A model generated the notes under the pieces. The model worked only from the letters and a program-made list of their open reading frames with translations, searched no databases and was not told the origin of the DNA. Below are positions 1-8,846 of a stretch of DNA of 64,000 nucleotides, in pieces. Position numbers and translations under genes: made by a program. Where the stretch lies: assembly GCF_018282095.1 (NCBI RefSeq), contig NZ_CP074126.1, positions 2,180,501-2,244,500 of the forward strand, read 5' to 3'. Positions within the stretch are counted from its first letter, which is position 1. Every line of letters starts with the position of its first letter. Source of the stretch: Pseudovibrio brasiliensis (GTDB taxonomy: Bacteria > Pseudomonadota > Alphaproteobacteria > Rhizobiales > Stappiaceae).

Positions 1-857
1 GCATCCTGTCCTGCGCGAGCATGCTCCAGCAGCTTGGCGGCCAGATGGGTGGCGCGGTCAACACCCTCAATGATGTTGTCAAACCGCAGCTTGGTCGGAT
101 CATCCAGCTTGTCCCGCTCAATCACCTGACACTGCGCTTTCACCACCGTCAGCGGCGTCCTGATCTCATGGGCCGCATCATCAATGAACCGCTGTTCACG
201 GGCCAGATACTCTTCAATCCGGTCAAACAGCATGTTCAGAGAGTTCACAATCGGCACAAGTTCATCCGCCTGCTTAGAGGTTGTGACTTTGCCAAGGTTC
301 TCCGGCTCACGCGTCTCCAGCGTCTCCGAAAGAGCGGTGAGAGGACGTAGCCCACGCTTCACGATGAAAACCGTTGCAATGATGGAAAACAACAGAACCA
401 GCCCCAGTGGGATGGAAACCGTGGCAACAGTCTGGTCAGCGAGCTCAATGGCTTCATCAAACACAACACCGATGATGTACTGCCTGTCAGTCTTTTGTCC
501 TGGAAAACTCCAGATCACCCAGTTGTCACCCTCATGCTCAATTTCCTGAGAACCCGGCCTCAGATACTTGGGCAGTTGTACCTGGTCGGATGACTTATAT
601 AAATCGTTGCCGTCTCCATCGCGGATGACCACGAAGTAATCATTAAGTTCATGATGATCATCCAGAAGATTAGGAGAAATCGCGTCTCCCTCCAGCTGCG
701 CAATCGCGCTGACAAGCCGAAAGGCCTGCGCATCATGGGTCTCGTAAAGCTCTTCCTCTGTCATGTTGTAGACAATTGCGGAAAACACGCCCCACACCAC
801 AAACAGCAGTGGGATCAGGAATATGAGGATGCGGCTGCGGATGGAGGAAAGTTTCAT
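1..857 (-). CDS. Sensor histidine kinase, N-terminal part, cut by the window edge
   Basis: The reading frame starts at 857 and runs off the window after about 285 residues. A first membrane segment lies at about residues 8-28 and a periplasmic sensor region follows. A second membrane segment lies at about 140-165. The HisKA phosphoacceptor box DAAHEIRTP follows, with the histidine at about residue 230. This is the layout of a QseC/EnvZ-type transmembrane kinase. The ATP-binding HATPase domain must lie outside the window. Its ATG overlaps the TGA of the upstream response regulator by four bases, so the two are translationally coupled and form one two-component system. The stimulus cannot be read from the sequence. 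Confidence 0.9.
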   Translation of the reverse strand, partial: MKLSSIRSRILIFLIPLLFVVWGVFSAIVYNMTEEELYETHDAQAFRLVSAIAQLEGDAISPNLLDDHHELNDYFVVIRDGDGNDLYKSSDQVQLPKYLRPGSQEIEHEGDNWVIWSFPGQKTDRQYIIGVVFDEAIELADQTVATVSIPLGLVLLFSIIATVFIVKRGLRPLTALSETLETREPENLGKVTTSKQADELVPIVNSLNMLFDRIEEYLAREQRFIDDAAHEIRTPLTVVKAQCQVIERDKLDDPTKLRFDNIIEGVDRATHLAAKLLEHARAGQD

Positions 858-1522
858 GCCGGAATATCCTCATCAACAATATAGCCCACACCCCGGATTG
901 TCCGGATCAGCTTGGATGTGGTTTTCCGGCGGATTTGCGAGACATAAACCTCAAGCACATTGCTCTCCGCATTCTCTTCCCAGCCATAAAGCTTTTCCAT
1001 GAGATCAGACTTGGAAACCACACGGCCCCGCCGTTCTAAAAGGATGGTCAGCAGGCGGAAGGCGAGGGGCTGTAGAACCACTTCAGCGCTGTTGTAACAG
1101 GCTTTCTTCTGGTCCAGATCCAGCGTCAACGCTCCATGCTGCAACAACATACGCGTCCGCCCCACAGAGCGCCGCACCAGCGCACGGCAGCGGGCCAGCA
1201 GCTCTTCCATATCAAAAGGCTTGGTCAAGTAATCGTCGGCGCCCAGGTTGAGCCCATCAATGCGGTTTTTGGTGGTCTCCCGCGCGGAGAGGATCAAAAT
1301 CGGCACATCCGCTTTGTCATCGCGAACAGCGCGCAAAAACTCCAGACCATCCTGACCGGGCAGGCCCAGATCCAGAATAACCAGGTCAAATTCTCCGGTT
1401 CTCAGAGCGTCTTCTGCCAAAAGACCATCATCAACCCAGTCCACGATAAACTCATGTCGCTCCAGAAAAGCCTTGATCGCATCCGCAATCAAACGCTCAT
1501 CTTCAACCAACAAAACGCGCAT
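854..1522 (-). CDS. OmpR/QseB-family response regulator
   Basis: A 222-residue protein with an N-terminal receiver domain (about 1-115) and a C-terminal winged-helix DNA-binding domain (about 125-220). The acidic pocket is E7/D8, the phosphoacceptor is D51 in LVILDLGLPG, and the conserved lysine lies in LTKPF near residue 101. The end of the DNA-binding domain has the typical IRTIRGVGYIVDE motif. A GGAAGGA ribosome-binding site precedes the ATG. It is the first gene of the pair with the kinase, which overlaps it by four bases. The length and architecture match the OmpR family exactly. Target genes are unknown. Confidence 0.95.
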   Translation of the reverse strand: MRVLLVEDERLIADAIKAFLERHEFIVDWVDDGLLAEDALRTGEFDLVILDLGLPGQDGLEFLRAVRDDKADVPILILSARETTKNRIDGLNLGADDYLTKPFDMEELLARCRALVRRSVGRTRMLLQHGALTLDLDQKKACYNSAEVVLQPLAFRLLTILLERRGRVVSKSDLMEKLYGWEENAESNVLEVYVSQIRRKTTSKLIRTIRGVGYIVDEDIPA

Positions 1523-1679
1523 GTATTCCTTCCAGCACGGTAATGTGCAGCCTATGTTTGCCTCAACTCTTTCACATCTACAAAAAACATGAAACTGAAT
1601 TGTGCCTGAAGAAACCGCATAGGCTGTTACAATGCCAAGGTAAATGGAGAAGTGCCGACGAGCTGACGTGAGTTTGACG

Positions 1680-2555
1680 CTAAACGCTCAAAGCCGCCTG
1701 TGCGCACAACACCTCCCGGATGAACCTGTCTATGCCCCGCGATGGGTGTCCGCACATCTGCTGTACTGTATCTGTGGTGAAATCACCCCAGCCAACGCGA
1801 TAGGCCTGCGCATAATCTCTCGAGATCCCGGCGATCCATTCATCCCACCCGGCGCCAACGATCCCCTCATAAACATCCTGCGGTGAAACCGGTACATAGG
1901 AAATAGTCCGGTTCAGCTTCGCACTTAGCGCCTGTGCTACATCAAAGTAAGAGAGGCTTTGAGGTCCCGTTACTTCATAGATGTTCCCGTTGAACTGATC
2001 ACTGAGCACACACTGCGCCGCGCAGTCGGCCACATCGCGGGTATCAACCATCCCTATCTGAGCCTCTCCCGTTCCAAAGAAGAAGCTGTCTTGCTCGGTT
2101 ATGGTTTGAGCGGCCAGGAACATGTTTTGCATGAAAAGGTTAGGCCGCAGGATCACATAGTCCAGACCAGAACTGATGATCTCCTGTTCTGTTTGTCCGT
2201 GAAGCACCGTGTTCGCCGTTGGCCCATCAGGAGCCGCTTTGATTGCTGAAACACGAACCACCTTGCGCACACCGCACTCCTTGGCCACCTGCAAAGCATT
2301 GGATGCCTGTTGCGCTGCATTAGGATTGGCCGAGGTGATCAGCACCAGTGTGTCCACGCCCGTCATCGCTTCACCAAGCGAAGCCTGATCCATAAAGTCA
2401 CCGTAAAAGGCCTGCGCGCCCAGCGAGGAGACCAACCGTTCATTCTCAGCACTGCGAATAAGTGCCCGCACGCCCCATGGGGTAGAGCGCAACACTCTGA
2501 GCAGATGCAGGCCAATGGTGCCACTGGCACCTGTAACCAAAACGCTGTTGCTCAT
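1680..2555 (-). CDS. NmrA-like NAD(P)-binding Rossmann protein
   Basis: The protein is 291 aa from the chosen start. It opens with the dinucleotide-binding motif VTGASGTIGLHLL and reads like an atypical short-chain dehydrogenase of the NmrA/YtfG (quinone oxidoreductase or redox sensor) type. There is no clear YxxxK catalytic pair, so it may sense NAD(P) or reduce quinones rather than act as a classical dehydrogenase. The longest frame begins at 2573. The ATG at 2555 is preferred because a GGAGG site lies about seven bases upstream and because it forms an ATGA overlap with the stop of the VOC gene. The two genes are therefore one operon. Confidence 0.85.
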   Translation of the reverse strand: MSNSVLVTGASGTIGLHLLRVLRSTPWGVRALIRSAENERLVSSLGAQAFYGDFMDQASLGEAMTGVDTLVLITSANPNAAQQASNALQVAKECGVRKVVRVSAIKAAPDGPTANTVLHGQTEQEIISSGLDYVILRPNLFMQNMFLAAQTITEQDSFFFGTGEAQIGMVDTRDVADCAAQCVLSDQFNGNIYEVTGPQSLSYFDVAQALSAKLNRTISYVPVSPQDVYEGIVGAGWDEWIAGISRDYAQAYRVGWGDFTTDTVQQMCGHPSRGIDRFIREVLCAQAALSV

Positions 2556-2911
2556 GATGATGCCTCCGTCCACACGGCCAGTTCGTTGCCATTGGGATCA
2601 GCAAAGTGAAACCGCTGCCCACCGGGGAAGGAATAGATCTCCTGCAGGATCTTTCCGCCAGCCTCGCGCACTGCCGACAGGGTGCTGGTAAGATCCTTCG
2701 CATAAAGCACCACCAACACACCGGGAGCTTGAACCGGTATGCCGCTTTCGCCGTTAAAGCCGCCTTCAACACCTGCTCCTGAAAAGCTGATGTAGTTCGG
2801 TCCCCAATCCTCAAAGAGCCAGCCAAACACCGAGCTATAGAAGCTCTTGGTCTCCTCGTTTTTAAGCAGAGGAAACTCGATGTAGTTGATGGATTTGTCC
2901 TGATGTCCCAT
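2552..2911 (-). CDS. VOC (glyoxalase/bleomycin-resistance fold) family protein
   Basis: A 119-residue single-domain VOC protein. It starts with the typical INYIEFPLLKNEETKSFYSS helix-strand unit and ends with FHFADPNGNELAVWTE, the conserved C-terminal strand whose glutamate is a metal ligand in this superfamily. One copy of about 120 residues is the usual size for proteins that dimerise to form the active site. The substrate is unknown. It is the first gene of a two-gene operon with the NmrA-like protein and is divergent from a LysR regulator, which probably controls it. Confidence 0.85.
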   Translation of the reverse strand: MGHQDKSINYIEFPLLKNEETKSFYSSVFGWLFEDWGPNYISFSGAGVEGGFNGESGIPVQAPGVLVVLYAKDLTSTLSAVREAGGKILQEIYSFPGGQRFHFADPNGNELAVWTEASS

Positions 2912-3013
2912 CCCATAAGTCCTTTCATCCTGTGAGTGGACCTATTCTATTATTCTTGGCTATTTGGTAGTATCACCTCAATTGGAAAGCATATTTTCAA
3001 ATACGGGAATATA

Positions 3014-3919
3014 ATGCAGGATCTGAACGCCATCGCCATCTTTGCAGAAGTTGCCAAAGCGGGCAGCTTTTCTGCCGCTGCAAAGAATTTGCGCGTGCCC
3101 CTTTCTACAGTTAGTCGCAAAGTCTCAGAGTTGGAGGCGCAGCTTGGCACCAAACTGCTGGAACGCACCACGCGCCGCATGCGCCTGACCGAGATTGGCG
3201 AGCAGTTCTATAAAACTTGCCTGCCGGGTCTTGAGGCCTTCAGAGCTGCTGACAGAGTGGTCGAGCAACGCCAGTCGGCCTTGTCCGGCGATCTGAAAGT
3301 GACGATCCCACCCAATCTGGCCGAAGCGCTCTTCATCCCCGTCATCGGTCAGTTCCGCCTGCAATATCCTGAAGTTCGCGTGCAGATGATTGTCACAGAG
3401 CGCAATCTTGATTTCATTGAGGATGATGTGGATCTGTCGTTCCGTGTCGGTCCTAAGCCAGATTCTGGCCTGACCCTCACCAAACTGGCCACTTACCGTC
3501 ATGTGCTGGTGGCATCGCCCACCTACATTGCGGAGCACGGTGTGCCAGATCATCCCGATAAGTTGCCGGAACACGCGCTGATCGGGTTCGGCTTCTGGCA
3601 AAAGCCTGAAGTGTCCTGGAGCCTGAGCCGCAAGAATGATGAGCGGGTGATCAGGTTCACCCCGGAAATCGGCATCAACGATTACGCAGCCATGCAATCC
3701 GCCATCAAGGCAGGCCTGGGAATAGGGGAGCTGCCATCCATCCTCTGTCAGGACGCTTTGGCAAAGCGTGCACTGGTGGAAGTTCTGCCGGACTGGACAT
3801 TCCCGGAAATCGACCTGCACGCCATGCACACCGGCAAAGAAAACCAGTCCCGCATCGCACGCCTGTTTCTGGAAGCCTGCATCAGTAGGATTCGGCCCCA
3901 ACTGCGGCAGTTCTCTTAG
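3014..3919 (+). CDS. LysR-family transcriptional regulator
   Basis: A 301-residue LysR regulator. The N-terminal winged helix has AIFAEVAKAGSFSAAAKNL followed by the recognition helix STVSRKVSELEAQLGTKLLE. An effector-binding periplasmic-binding-protein fold occupies about residues 90-295. The open frame reaches back to 2936, but the ATG at 3014 fits the family, which starts immediately before the helix-turn-helix. It is divergent from the VOC/NmrA operon across about 100 bp, the usual position for a LysR regulator and its target. Its stop is only about 10 bp from the convergent kinase gene. Confidence 0.92.
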   Translation: MQDLNAIAIFAEVAKAGSFSAAAKNLRVPLSTVSRKVSELEAQLGTKLLERTTRRMRLTEIGEQFYKTCLPGLEAFRAADRVVEQRQSALSGDLKVTIPPNLAEALFIPVIGQFRLQYPEVRVQMIVTERNLDFIEDDVDLSFRVGPKPDSGLTLTKLATYRHVLVASPTYIAEHGVPDHPDKLPEHALIGFGFWQKPEVSWSLSRKNDERVIRFTPEIGINDYAAMQSAIKAGLGIGELPSILCQDALAKRALVEVLPDWTFPEIDLHAMHTGKENQSRIARLFLEACISRIRPQLRQFS

Positions 3920-3928
3920 GCGCAATCC

Positions 3929-4456
3929 CTAGTAAGAGCCGTAACGCACCAGTTGGCTGAAGGCTTCGACAATCTCATCAACACTGTCGTCGACCGGCTT
4001 CTCAAAAGTGTCAATCACAAGCCGGTGCTTCTTCCATGGCTCATAGCGCCGCCGCTTCACCGCATCCCATGTGGGCAAGGTCATGGCGGAAATGTCGTTG
4101 GGTCGGTTTTCCACGCGCTTCTTGTGTTCCGCCTCATCAGAGCAGATCACCTCGATGTTCATGGCTTTCACTCTGGCGCCCAGCGCAGCTTCCATCCAGA
4201 TGTTACGGGTGATCTCAATCGGGTTCACCGCATCCGCAATCACGTTGTTGCCAAGGAGCAGATTGTCTTTGGCAATGGCTGCAGCCACCACATACCCTGC
4301 GTCTTCCGCAGGCGAAATGGCGAGAACCGAGGTCTTGAGCGCAGCCTCAATAGAATCGATACGAAGATGAACAGCCTGCAGGCGGGGTGCCAGAGCCTTT
4401 GCCAGTGTTGTCTTTCCAACGCCCGGCAGCCCTGAAAATACGAATAAGATAGCCAT
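3929..4456 (-). CDS. Small P-loop ATPase/kinase
   Basis: A 175-residue single-domain P-loop protein. The Walker A motif is GLPGVGKT at residues 9-16, directly after a hydrophobic beta strand. It resembles the AAA_33/zeta-toxin-like small kinases that phosphorylate small molecules or nucleotides. A later basic stretch (VKRRRYEPWKKH) could form a lid. No antitoxin-like partner is adjacent, so a toxin role is not supported. It is convergent with the LysR gene. The substrate is not identifiable. Confidence 0.8.
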   Translation of the reverse strand: MAILFVFSGLPGVGKTTLAKALAPRLQAVHLRIDSIEAALKTSVLAISPAEDAGYVVAAAIAKDNLLLGNNVIADAVNPIEITRNIWMEAALGARVKAMNIEVICSDEAEHKKRVENRPNDISAMTLPTWDAVKRRRYEPWKKHRLVIDTFEKPVDDSVDEIVEAFSQLVRYGSY

Positions 4457-4519
4457 GGCAGGCTCTTAACAGCCTAAGGTTTCACGAGGCTTTCCTCACA
4501 ACCCCTGTGCGGATTGGCC

Positions 4520-5545
4520 TCAGGCGATCCCGCGCACCTCCATCGGCGTCTTGCCCGTCCAGCTCTGAAACGCCCGGAAAAACGAGCCTGTATCCTTGTA
4601 GCCCAGCAGATAGGAAATCTCCGGAATACTCAGATCGCTGCGCACCAGATAATGCTGGGAAAGCTCGGAGCGGGTCTCACTCAGGATATCCTGAAAGCTC
4701 TTGCCTTCTTCCTTCAGCTTGCGCTGCAACGTCCGCTTGCTGGCATTCAGGCGCTGACTGATCACTTCAATGGTGTTTTGCCCCGCAGGCAAACTTTCCA
4801 GCAGCGCATTCTTCACACGGCGGGACATTTCATCAGAAGAACCGGAGCTTTTCAGCTTCTGACGCAAACCATCCTCAAACGTATCCCACATGCCTTCCAT
4901 CTGCGTGATCAGCGGACGGGTTGCGTCTTCGAGCGAAAGGGTGATGTGCGCCACGGGAGCAGGGGTGGCTTTCACGCCGCACTCCGCCTCAACCGCAGAC
5001 CAGTCCAGCTTACCCACCGGACCACCCACACTCAGTGGCACAATCGGCTCGCCAGTAAAGGTGCGGCTGCAATTGGTGAAATAGATAATCTCAAACTGCG
5101 CCAGAATTTCAGGAAATGGCTCGCTCGGATCGCTGGAGGTGAACAGGATGGAGACCGTGCTATCTGTCCGCTCCACCTCCAATCGGATAGGCGCAATCAG
5201 CGGTTTGAACAGCGCCAGACGCTTCACGCCTTCCTCAATGTTAGGGCTGCAGGAAAACGCAAACAGATGCGGTACAAACGAGCCTTGCTTGACCGTACTG
5301 CCCAGCTTTACTGCAAGATCATTGCCGCCATATTCCTGATAAAGAGCCTCCCAAAGTGCGAAATACTGCGCCTGCGTGATGCCCTTGGCCGTCGGGCCAA
5401 GCTGCTCAATGGAAACGCCGGCACGACGCATTACCCGGTCCACAGGCAGATCAAGATATTGGATCACTTGCGCCATCATGGCAGCGCCAGGGTAAAGGTG
5501 TGCGTGTTTCGTCATGTTCGGCTCGGTCTTATTGATTGTTACCAC
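4520..5545 (-). CDS. AraC-family transcriptional regulator with N-terminal Arabinose_bd-type domain
   Basis: A 341-residue regulator. The N-terminal part (about 15-200) resembles the ligand-binding region of the OruR/ArgR/MmsR-like AraC group. The C-terminal double helix-turn-helix includes VISQRLNASKRTLQRKLKEE and the signature region LGYKDTGSFFRAFQSWTGKTP. The first possible start is a GTG at 5545; an ATG at 5515 is an alternative, and neither has a strong ribosome-binding site. It is divergent from the molybdenum hydroxylase genes. The shared upstream region holds phased direct repeats that look like AraC-type half-sites, so it probably controls that operon. Confidence 0.9.
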   Translation of the reverse strand: MVTINKTEPNMTKHAHLYPGAAMMAQVIQYLDLPVDRVMRRAGVSIEQLGPTAKGITQAQYFALWEALYQEYGGNDLAVKLGSTVKQGSFVPHLFAFSCSPNIEEGVKRLALFKPLIAPIRLEVERTDSTVSILFTSSDPSEPFPEILAQFEIIYFTNCSRTFTGEPIVPLSVGGPVGKLDWSAVEAECGVKATPAPVAHITLSLEDATRPLITQMEGMWDTFEDGLRQKLKSSGSSDEMSRRVKNALLESLPAGQNTIEVISQRLNASKRTLQRKLKEEGKSFQDILSETRSELSQHYLVRSDLSIPEISYLLGYKDTGSFFRAFQSWTGKTPMEVRGIA

Positions 5546-5593
5546 TCTTTCATCTCGAAATTTTGCTAGCTAGGCCAGTGCTAAATTCAATAG

Positions 5594-5644
5594 TGGCGCG
5601 AAATGGCAGTACTTTGGCGTGATTTGGCACTATTTTGGCGTGAT
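5594..5644. promoter_or_regulatory. Helically phased TGGC direct repeats, putative AraC-family operator
   Basis: Five TGGC tetramers occur in the same orientation at 5594, 5604, 5615, 5625 and 5636, spaced 10, 11, 10 and 11 bases. The last four form two 20-base copies (5604-5623 and 5625-5644) that differ at only two positions. The spacing puts every repeat on the same DNA face. Paired direct repeats about 21 bp apart are typical of AraC/XylS operators, and the array lies between an AraC gene and the divergent hydroxylase operon. Confidence 0.6.
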
Positions 5645-5813
5645 CCGCTAATGAAAGCCAACAGAGCCGATGCTAGGGATTAATACCGATCATTCGTTTC
5701 AGGCGTAAAAAGCAGAAAAAGCGCACGCGCACATAACACTGCCCCATTCAAAAGTGCCTGAGATTATTGCTGAACCCAGCCAACTGCTACGGATCAAAAA
5801 AGGAAATTTTTTG

Positions 5814-6275
5814 ATGGCAATTTCTTTAAAACTCAATGGCCAGACTCATAGTGTTGAAGCCGAACCCGGCACCCCATTGCTGTGGGTGATCCGCGACGAA
5901 CTCAAACTCACTGGCACAAAATTTGGGTGTGGTGTAGCCTCCTGCGGGGCGTGCACCGTTCACATGGATGGCGAACCTGTTCGTTCCTGCCAGACCTTTA
6001 TTGAAGATGTTGAAGACGCCGAGATCACCACAATCGAGGGCCTGAAGTCCACCCCGGCTCAGGCAGTTCAGCAGGCCTGGACAGAACTCGATGTGGTTCA
6101 GTGTGGTTATTGCCAGTCCGGCCAGATCATGTCTGCTGTTGGCCTCCTCAGCGAAAACGCCAAGCCGACCCTGGAAGAAATTGACGATTACATGGATGGC
6201 AACGCCTGCCGCTGTGCCACCTATCAGCGCATCCGCTCCGCCATCGTTCGTGCATCAGAAATTATGGAGGCTTGA
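5814..6275 (+). CDS. (2Fe-2S)-binding small subunit of an isoquinoline 1-oxidoreductase/aldehyde oxidase-type molybdenum hydroxylase
   Basis: A 153-residue protein carrying two 2Fe-2S clusters. The plant-type ferredoxin cluster uses C39, C44, C47 and C59. The second cluster uses C97, C100, C132 and C134 (CGYCQSGQ and CRCATYQR). The open frame extends back to a GTG at 5754, but the ATG at 5814 has an AAGGAAA ribosome-binding site and begins at the canonical beta strand. In this family the subunit passes electrons between the molybdenum centre and an external acceptor. The large subunit starts two bases after the stop, so the pair is one operon. No FAD subunit is present, as in the IorAB type. 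Confidence 0.93.
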   Translation: MAISLKLNGQTHSVEAEPGTPLLWVIRDELKLTGTKFGCGVASCGACTVHMDGEPVRSCQTFIEDVEDAEITTIEGLKSTPAQAVQQAWTELDVVQCGYCQSGQIMSAVGLLSENAKPTLEEIDDYMDGNACRCATYQRIRSAIVRASEIMEA

Positions 6276-6276
6276 T

Positions 6277-8463
6277 ATGAGCGTTTTGACCTCTCGTCGT
6301 GGCTTCCTCAAAGGCGCAGCAGCGTCTACCGCAGCCGTTCTCGTCATCGGTGTTGCTCCATCCGGCGCCATGGCCGCTGGCAGTGCAGCTGACACCACCA
6401 TGCTCAACCCGTTCGTGAAGATTGCAGCTGATGGCACCGTCACTGCCATCGTCAAGCATTTCGAAAAAGGGCAGGGACCGGCAACCGGACTCACCACCCT
6501 GATTGCCGAAGAGCTGGGCGTCAGCATGGATGCGATTGAGTATGAGTTCGCACCGTCCAACCCGAAGCTTTACAACAACACCGCGTTTGGCCCTATTCAG
6601 GGTACCGGCGGCTCCACCGCCATGTTCAACAGCTTCCAGCAGTACCGCAAAGCAGGTGCAGCCGCCCGTGAAGTTCTGCTTCAGGCTGCCTCTCATGCGT
6701 GGGATGTACCGGTCGCACAGCTCAAGCTGGAAGATGGCGTGATCTCCGGAGCAGGCAACAAAGCGCCAATTGGCGAGTTCGTTGCAGCCGCAAGCACGCT
6801 GACAGCCCCTGAAGAACCTCGCCTGAAAGATCCATCCGAGTTCAAGCTGATCGGCAACGCCAGTGTCCGCCGCAAGGATACACCGCCAAAGATCAACGGC
6901 ACGGCCATGTACGCCATGGACATGCAGCTCGACAATCAGATGGTCGTGGTCATCAAGCGCCCAACCCGCCGCGGTGGAACGGTTGCCTCCTTCGATGACA
7001 GTGCAGCCAATAACGTGAAAGGCTTCATCCGTGCAGCCACTCTGCCAAACAAGGCAGGTGTAGCGGTTTATGCCGAAAACACATGGGCAGCTCTGCAGGC
7101 CCGCGAAGCGCTGGACGTCACCTTCGACAACGCCGCCGCTGAGCGCCGCAGTTCTGAAGATGTCTACAAAGAGCTGATGGCCGCAGTAAACACGGTGCCG
7201 GAATACAACCTGACCAAAAACGATCAGGCTGAAATTGCTAGTGCCATCGACAAAGCCGACAAGGTGGTGGAAGAGACCTTCTACTTCCCGCTGCTGGCCC
7301 ATGCACCAATGGAACCGCTGACCTGTACCATTGAAGCGACGGAAGATGGCGGCGTGATCCTGCATGATGGCGCACAAATGCCAACATCACCGCACGCAGC
7401 ACTGGCCCAGATCTTCCAGCTGCCAATGGAAAAGGTGCAGATCAAAACCATGTTCGCAGGTGGTTCCTTCGGTCGCCGGGCAACACCAACGGTTGATTAT
7501 CAGGTGGAAGCCGCATTGGCCTTCGTCATGACCGATCGCACCCGTCCGGTGAAACTGGTCTGGTCCCGTGAAGATGACATCACTGGCGGCTACTACCGTC
7601 CGGCCTTCGCACACAAGGTCCGTGTGGGTCTGGATGCTGACGGCAACATCGTCGGCTGGGATCACCGCGTCGCAGGCCAGTCCATCTCCAAAGGCACACC
7701 GTTTGAGGCGTTCTCTGTTCATGATGGTGTCGATCACCTCTCCGTAGAGGGCGTCACACCAACGCCGTACTCCATCCCAGGCATGTTCGCCGGTCTGACA
7801 GACATCAAACCAGCGACAACCGTGCTCTGGTGGCGCTCCGTGGGCCACACCCACACCGCCTATGTGATGGAAAGCATGATGGACGCTGCAGCCGTTGCCG
7901 CTGGCCGTGATCCAGTCGAGTTCCGCCTAGCACATCTAGCTGGCGACACGGCAGATCAAAAACGCCTGACCGGCGTTCTGAAACTGGCCGCTGAAAAAGC
8001 GGGCTGGGGCAATGCTGGAAACGGTCGCGCCCAAGGTGTCGCGGTCCACAAATCCTTCGGTAGCTATGTAGCCGAAGTGGTCGAGATTTCCGGCGATACC
8101 GAAAACGGCGTGAAGATCGAAAAAGTCACCTGCGCTGTCGATTGCGGCATCCCGGTCAACCCGGACGTGATCAAGGCACAGATGGAAGGCGGCATCGGCT
8201 ACGGCCTCGGCCACGCCATGCGCGATGAGATCACACTGGAGGACGGTGAAGTTATCCAACAAAACTTCCCGGACTACGAGCCGCTCCGCATCGGGGATAT
8301 CGGTGAGATCGAAACCCACATTGTCCTCTCTACCGAAGCCCCAACCGGCGTCGGTGAACCGGGCACACCACCATCCGCTCCGGCACTGGCAAACGCCATC
8401 GCCGCAAAGGGTCCACGTGTAACCGAGTTACCAATGAACAAGGCTGGCGTCACCTTCGCGTAA
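6277..8463 (+). CDS. Molybdopterin-binding large subunit of a xanthine dehydrogenase-family hydroxylase, Tat-exported
   Basis: The protein is 728 aa from the ATG at 6277. It begins with a twin-arginine signal (SRRGFLKG, then a hydrophobic stretch and an AMA-type cleavage site), so the enzyme is folded with cofactor and exported to the periplasm. Conserved family blocks include AGGSFGRRATPTVDYQVEAA, WWRSVGHTHTAYVMES and the C-terminal GVGEPGTPP, which holds the active-site glutamate. This architecture matches IorB/aldehyde dehydrogenase-type enzymes that work with a 2Fe-2S subunit and a cytochrome rather than FAD. No cytochrome c gene is adjacent, so the electron acceptor must be encoded elsewhere. 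The substrate (N-heterocycle or aldehyde) is not determinable. Confidence 0.92.
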   Translation: MSVLTSRRGFLKGAAASTAAVLVIGVAPSGAMAAGSAADTTMLNPFVKIAADGTVTAIVKHFEKGQGPATGLTTLIAEELGVSMDAIEYEFAPSNPKLYNNTAFGPIQGTGGSTAMFNSFQQYRKAGAAAREVLLQAASHAWDVPVAQLKLEDGVISGAGNKAPIGEFVAAASTLTAPEEPRLKDPSEFKLIGNASVRRKDTPPKINGTAMYAMDMQLDNQMVVVIKRPTRRGGTVASFDDSAANNVKGFIRAATLPNKAGVAVYAENTWAALQAREALDVTFDNAAAERRSSEDVYKELMAAVNTVPEYNLTKNDQAEIASAIDKADKVVEETFYFPLLAHAPMEPLTCTIEATEDGGVILHDGAQMPTSPHAALAQIFQLPMEKVQIKTMFAGGSFGRRATPTVDYQVEAALAFVMTDRTRPVKLVWSREDDITGGYYRPAFAHKVRVGLDADGNIVGWDHRVAGQSISKGTPFEAFSVHDGVDHLSVEGVTPTPYSIPGMFAGLTDIKPATTVLWWRSVGHTHTAYVMESMMDAAAVAAGRDPVEFRLAHLAGDTADQKRLTGVLKLAAEKAGWGNAGNGRAQGVAVHKSFGSYVAEVVEISGDTENGVKIEKVTCAVDCGIPVNPDVIKAQMEGGIGYGLGHAMRDEITLEDGEVIQQNFPDYEPLRIGDIGEIETHIVLSTEAPTGVGEPGTPPSAPALANAIAAKGPRVTELPMNKAGVTFA

Positions 8464-8483
8464 AGCCAAAACAATCAGGAAAG

Positions 8484-8513
8484 GCGGGCTCTGGTCATTT
8501 TGAGCCCGCTTTT
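8484..8513 (+). terminator. Rho-independent terminator after the hydroxylase operon
   Basis: A perfect 8-bp stem (GCGGGCTC with GAGCCCGC) and a 10-base loop, followed by TTTT. It lies 20 bp after the stop of the large subunit. Confidence 0.8.
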
Positions 8514-8846
8514 GCATTTCAGCGCAGAAAAAACGTAAAAAACGCAGATCAACGCAAGTTGCGCACATAGCAACGCAAACGCCAGCCTGATCATTCTTCA
8601 CCTCACAAAATTAAAAGTGTGAGCTGCGCATCTGTTGATCCAATTTTTATAAATAAATCAGCGCCCATTCATTTTGTGAGAAATGATTTCACCCAACCCA
8701 TGAAACCTCTTCAGCTCACATTGTGAACCGTCAATTGTCGCAGTTTGAAAGCTGATCGCGCTCCATGTTCCCTTTAAACGCGTGGGGCAATGCTCCCGAT
8801 TTCTGTCCTTAACACCGTAATGGACAAGGCTTTTGGGAGCTGCGCA
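8514..8846. promoter_or_regulatory. Non-coding region with CAACGCA-type repeats upstream of the giant-protein unit
   Basis: About 330 bp with no credible gene. AACGCA hexamers occur at 8541, 8551 and 8572 (spacings of 10 and 21 bases). The copy at 8551 is part of an inverted repeat, CGCAAGTTGCG. AT-rich sequence follows, which could hold the promoter. A related motif occurs upstream of the 1,735-aa gene at 49972. Function is inferred only from the repetition. Confidence 0.4.

Noticed and set aside
3929-4456. Zeta-type toxin of a toxin-antitoxin pair
   Set aside because: The P-loop is compatible, but no small antitoxin gene is adjacent and the neighbours are ordinary metabolic or regulatory genes.
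4514-5569. A 351-aa plus-strand frame opposite the AraC gene
   Set aside because: Antisense to a clear AraC-family protein, no ribosome-binding site or family features.
6262-7377. A 371-aa minus-strand frame in the molybdenum hydroxylase gene
   Set aside because: Antisense shadow; the plus-strand frame has all conserved motifs.
8541-8580. CRISPR-like or iteron origin from the AACGCA repeats
   Set aside because: Repeats are short, few and unevenly spaced, with no cas or rep gene nearby. A regulatory role is simpler.
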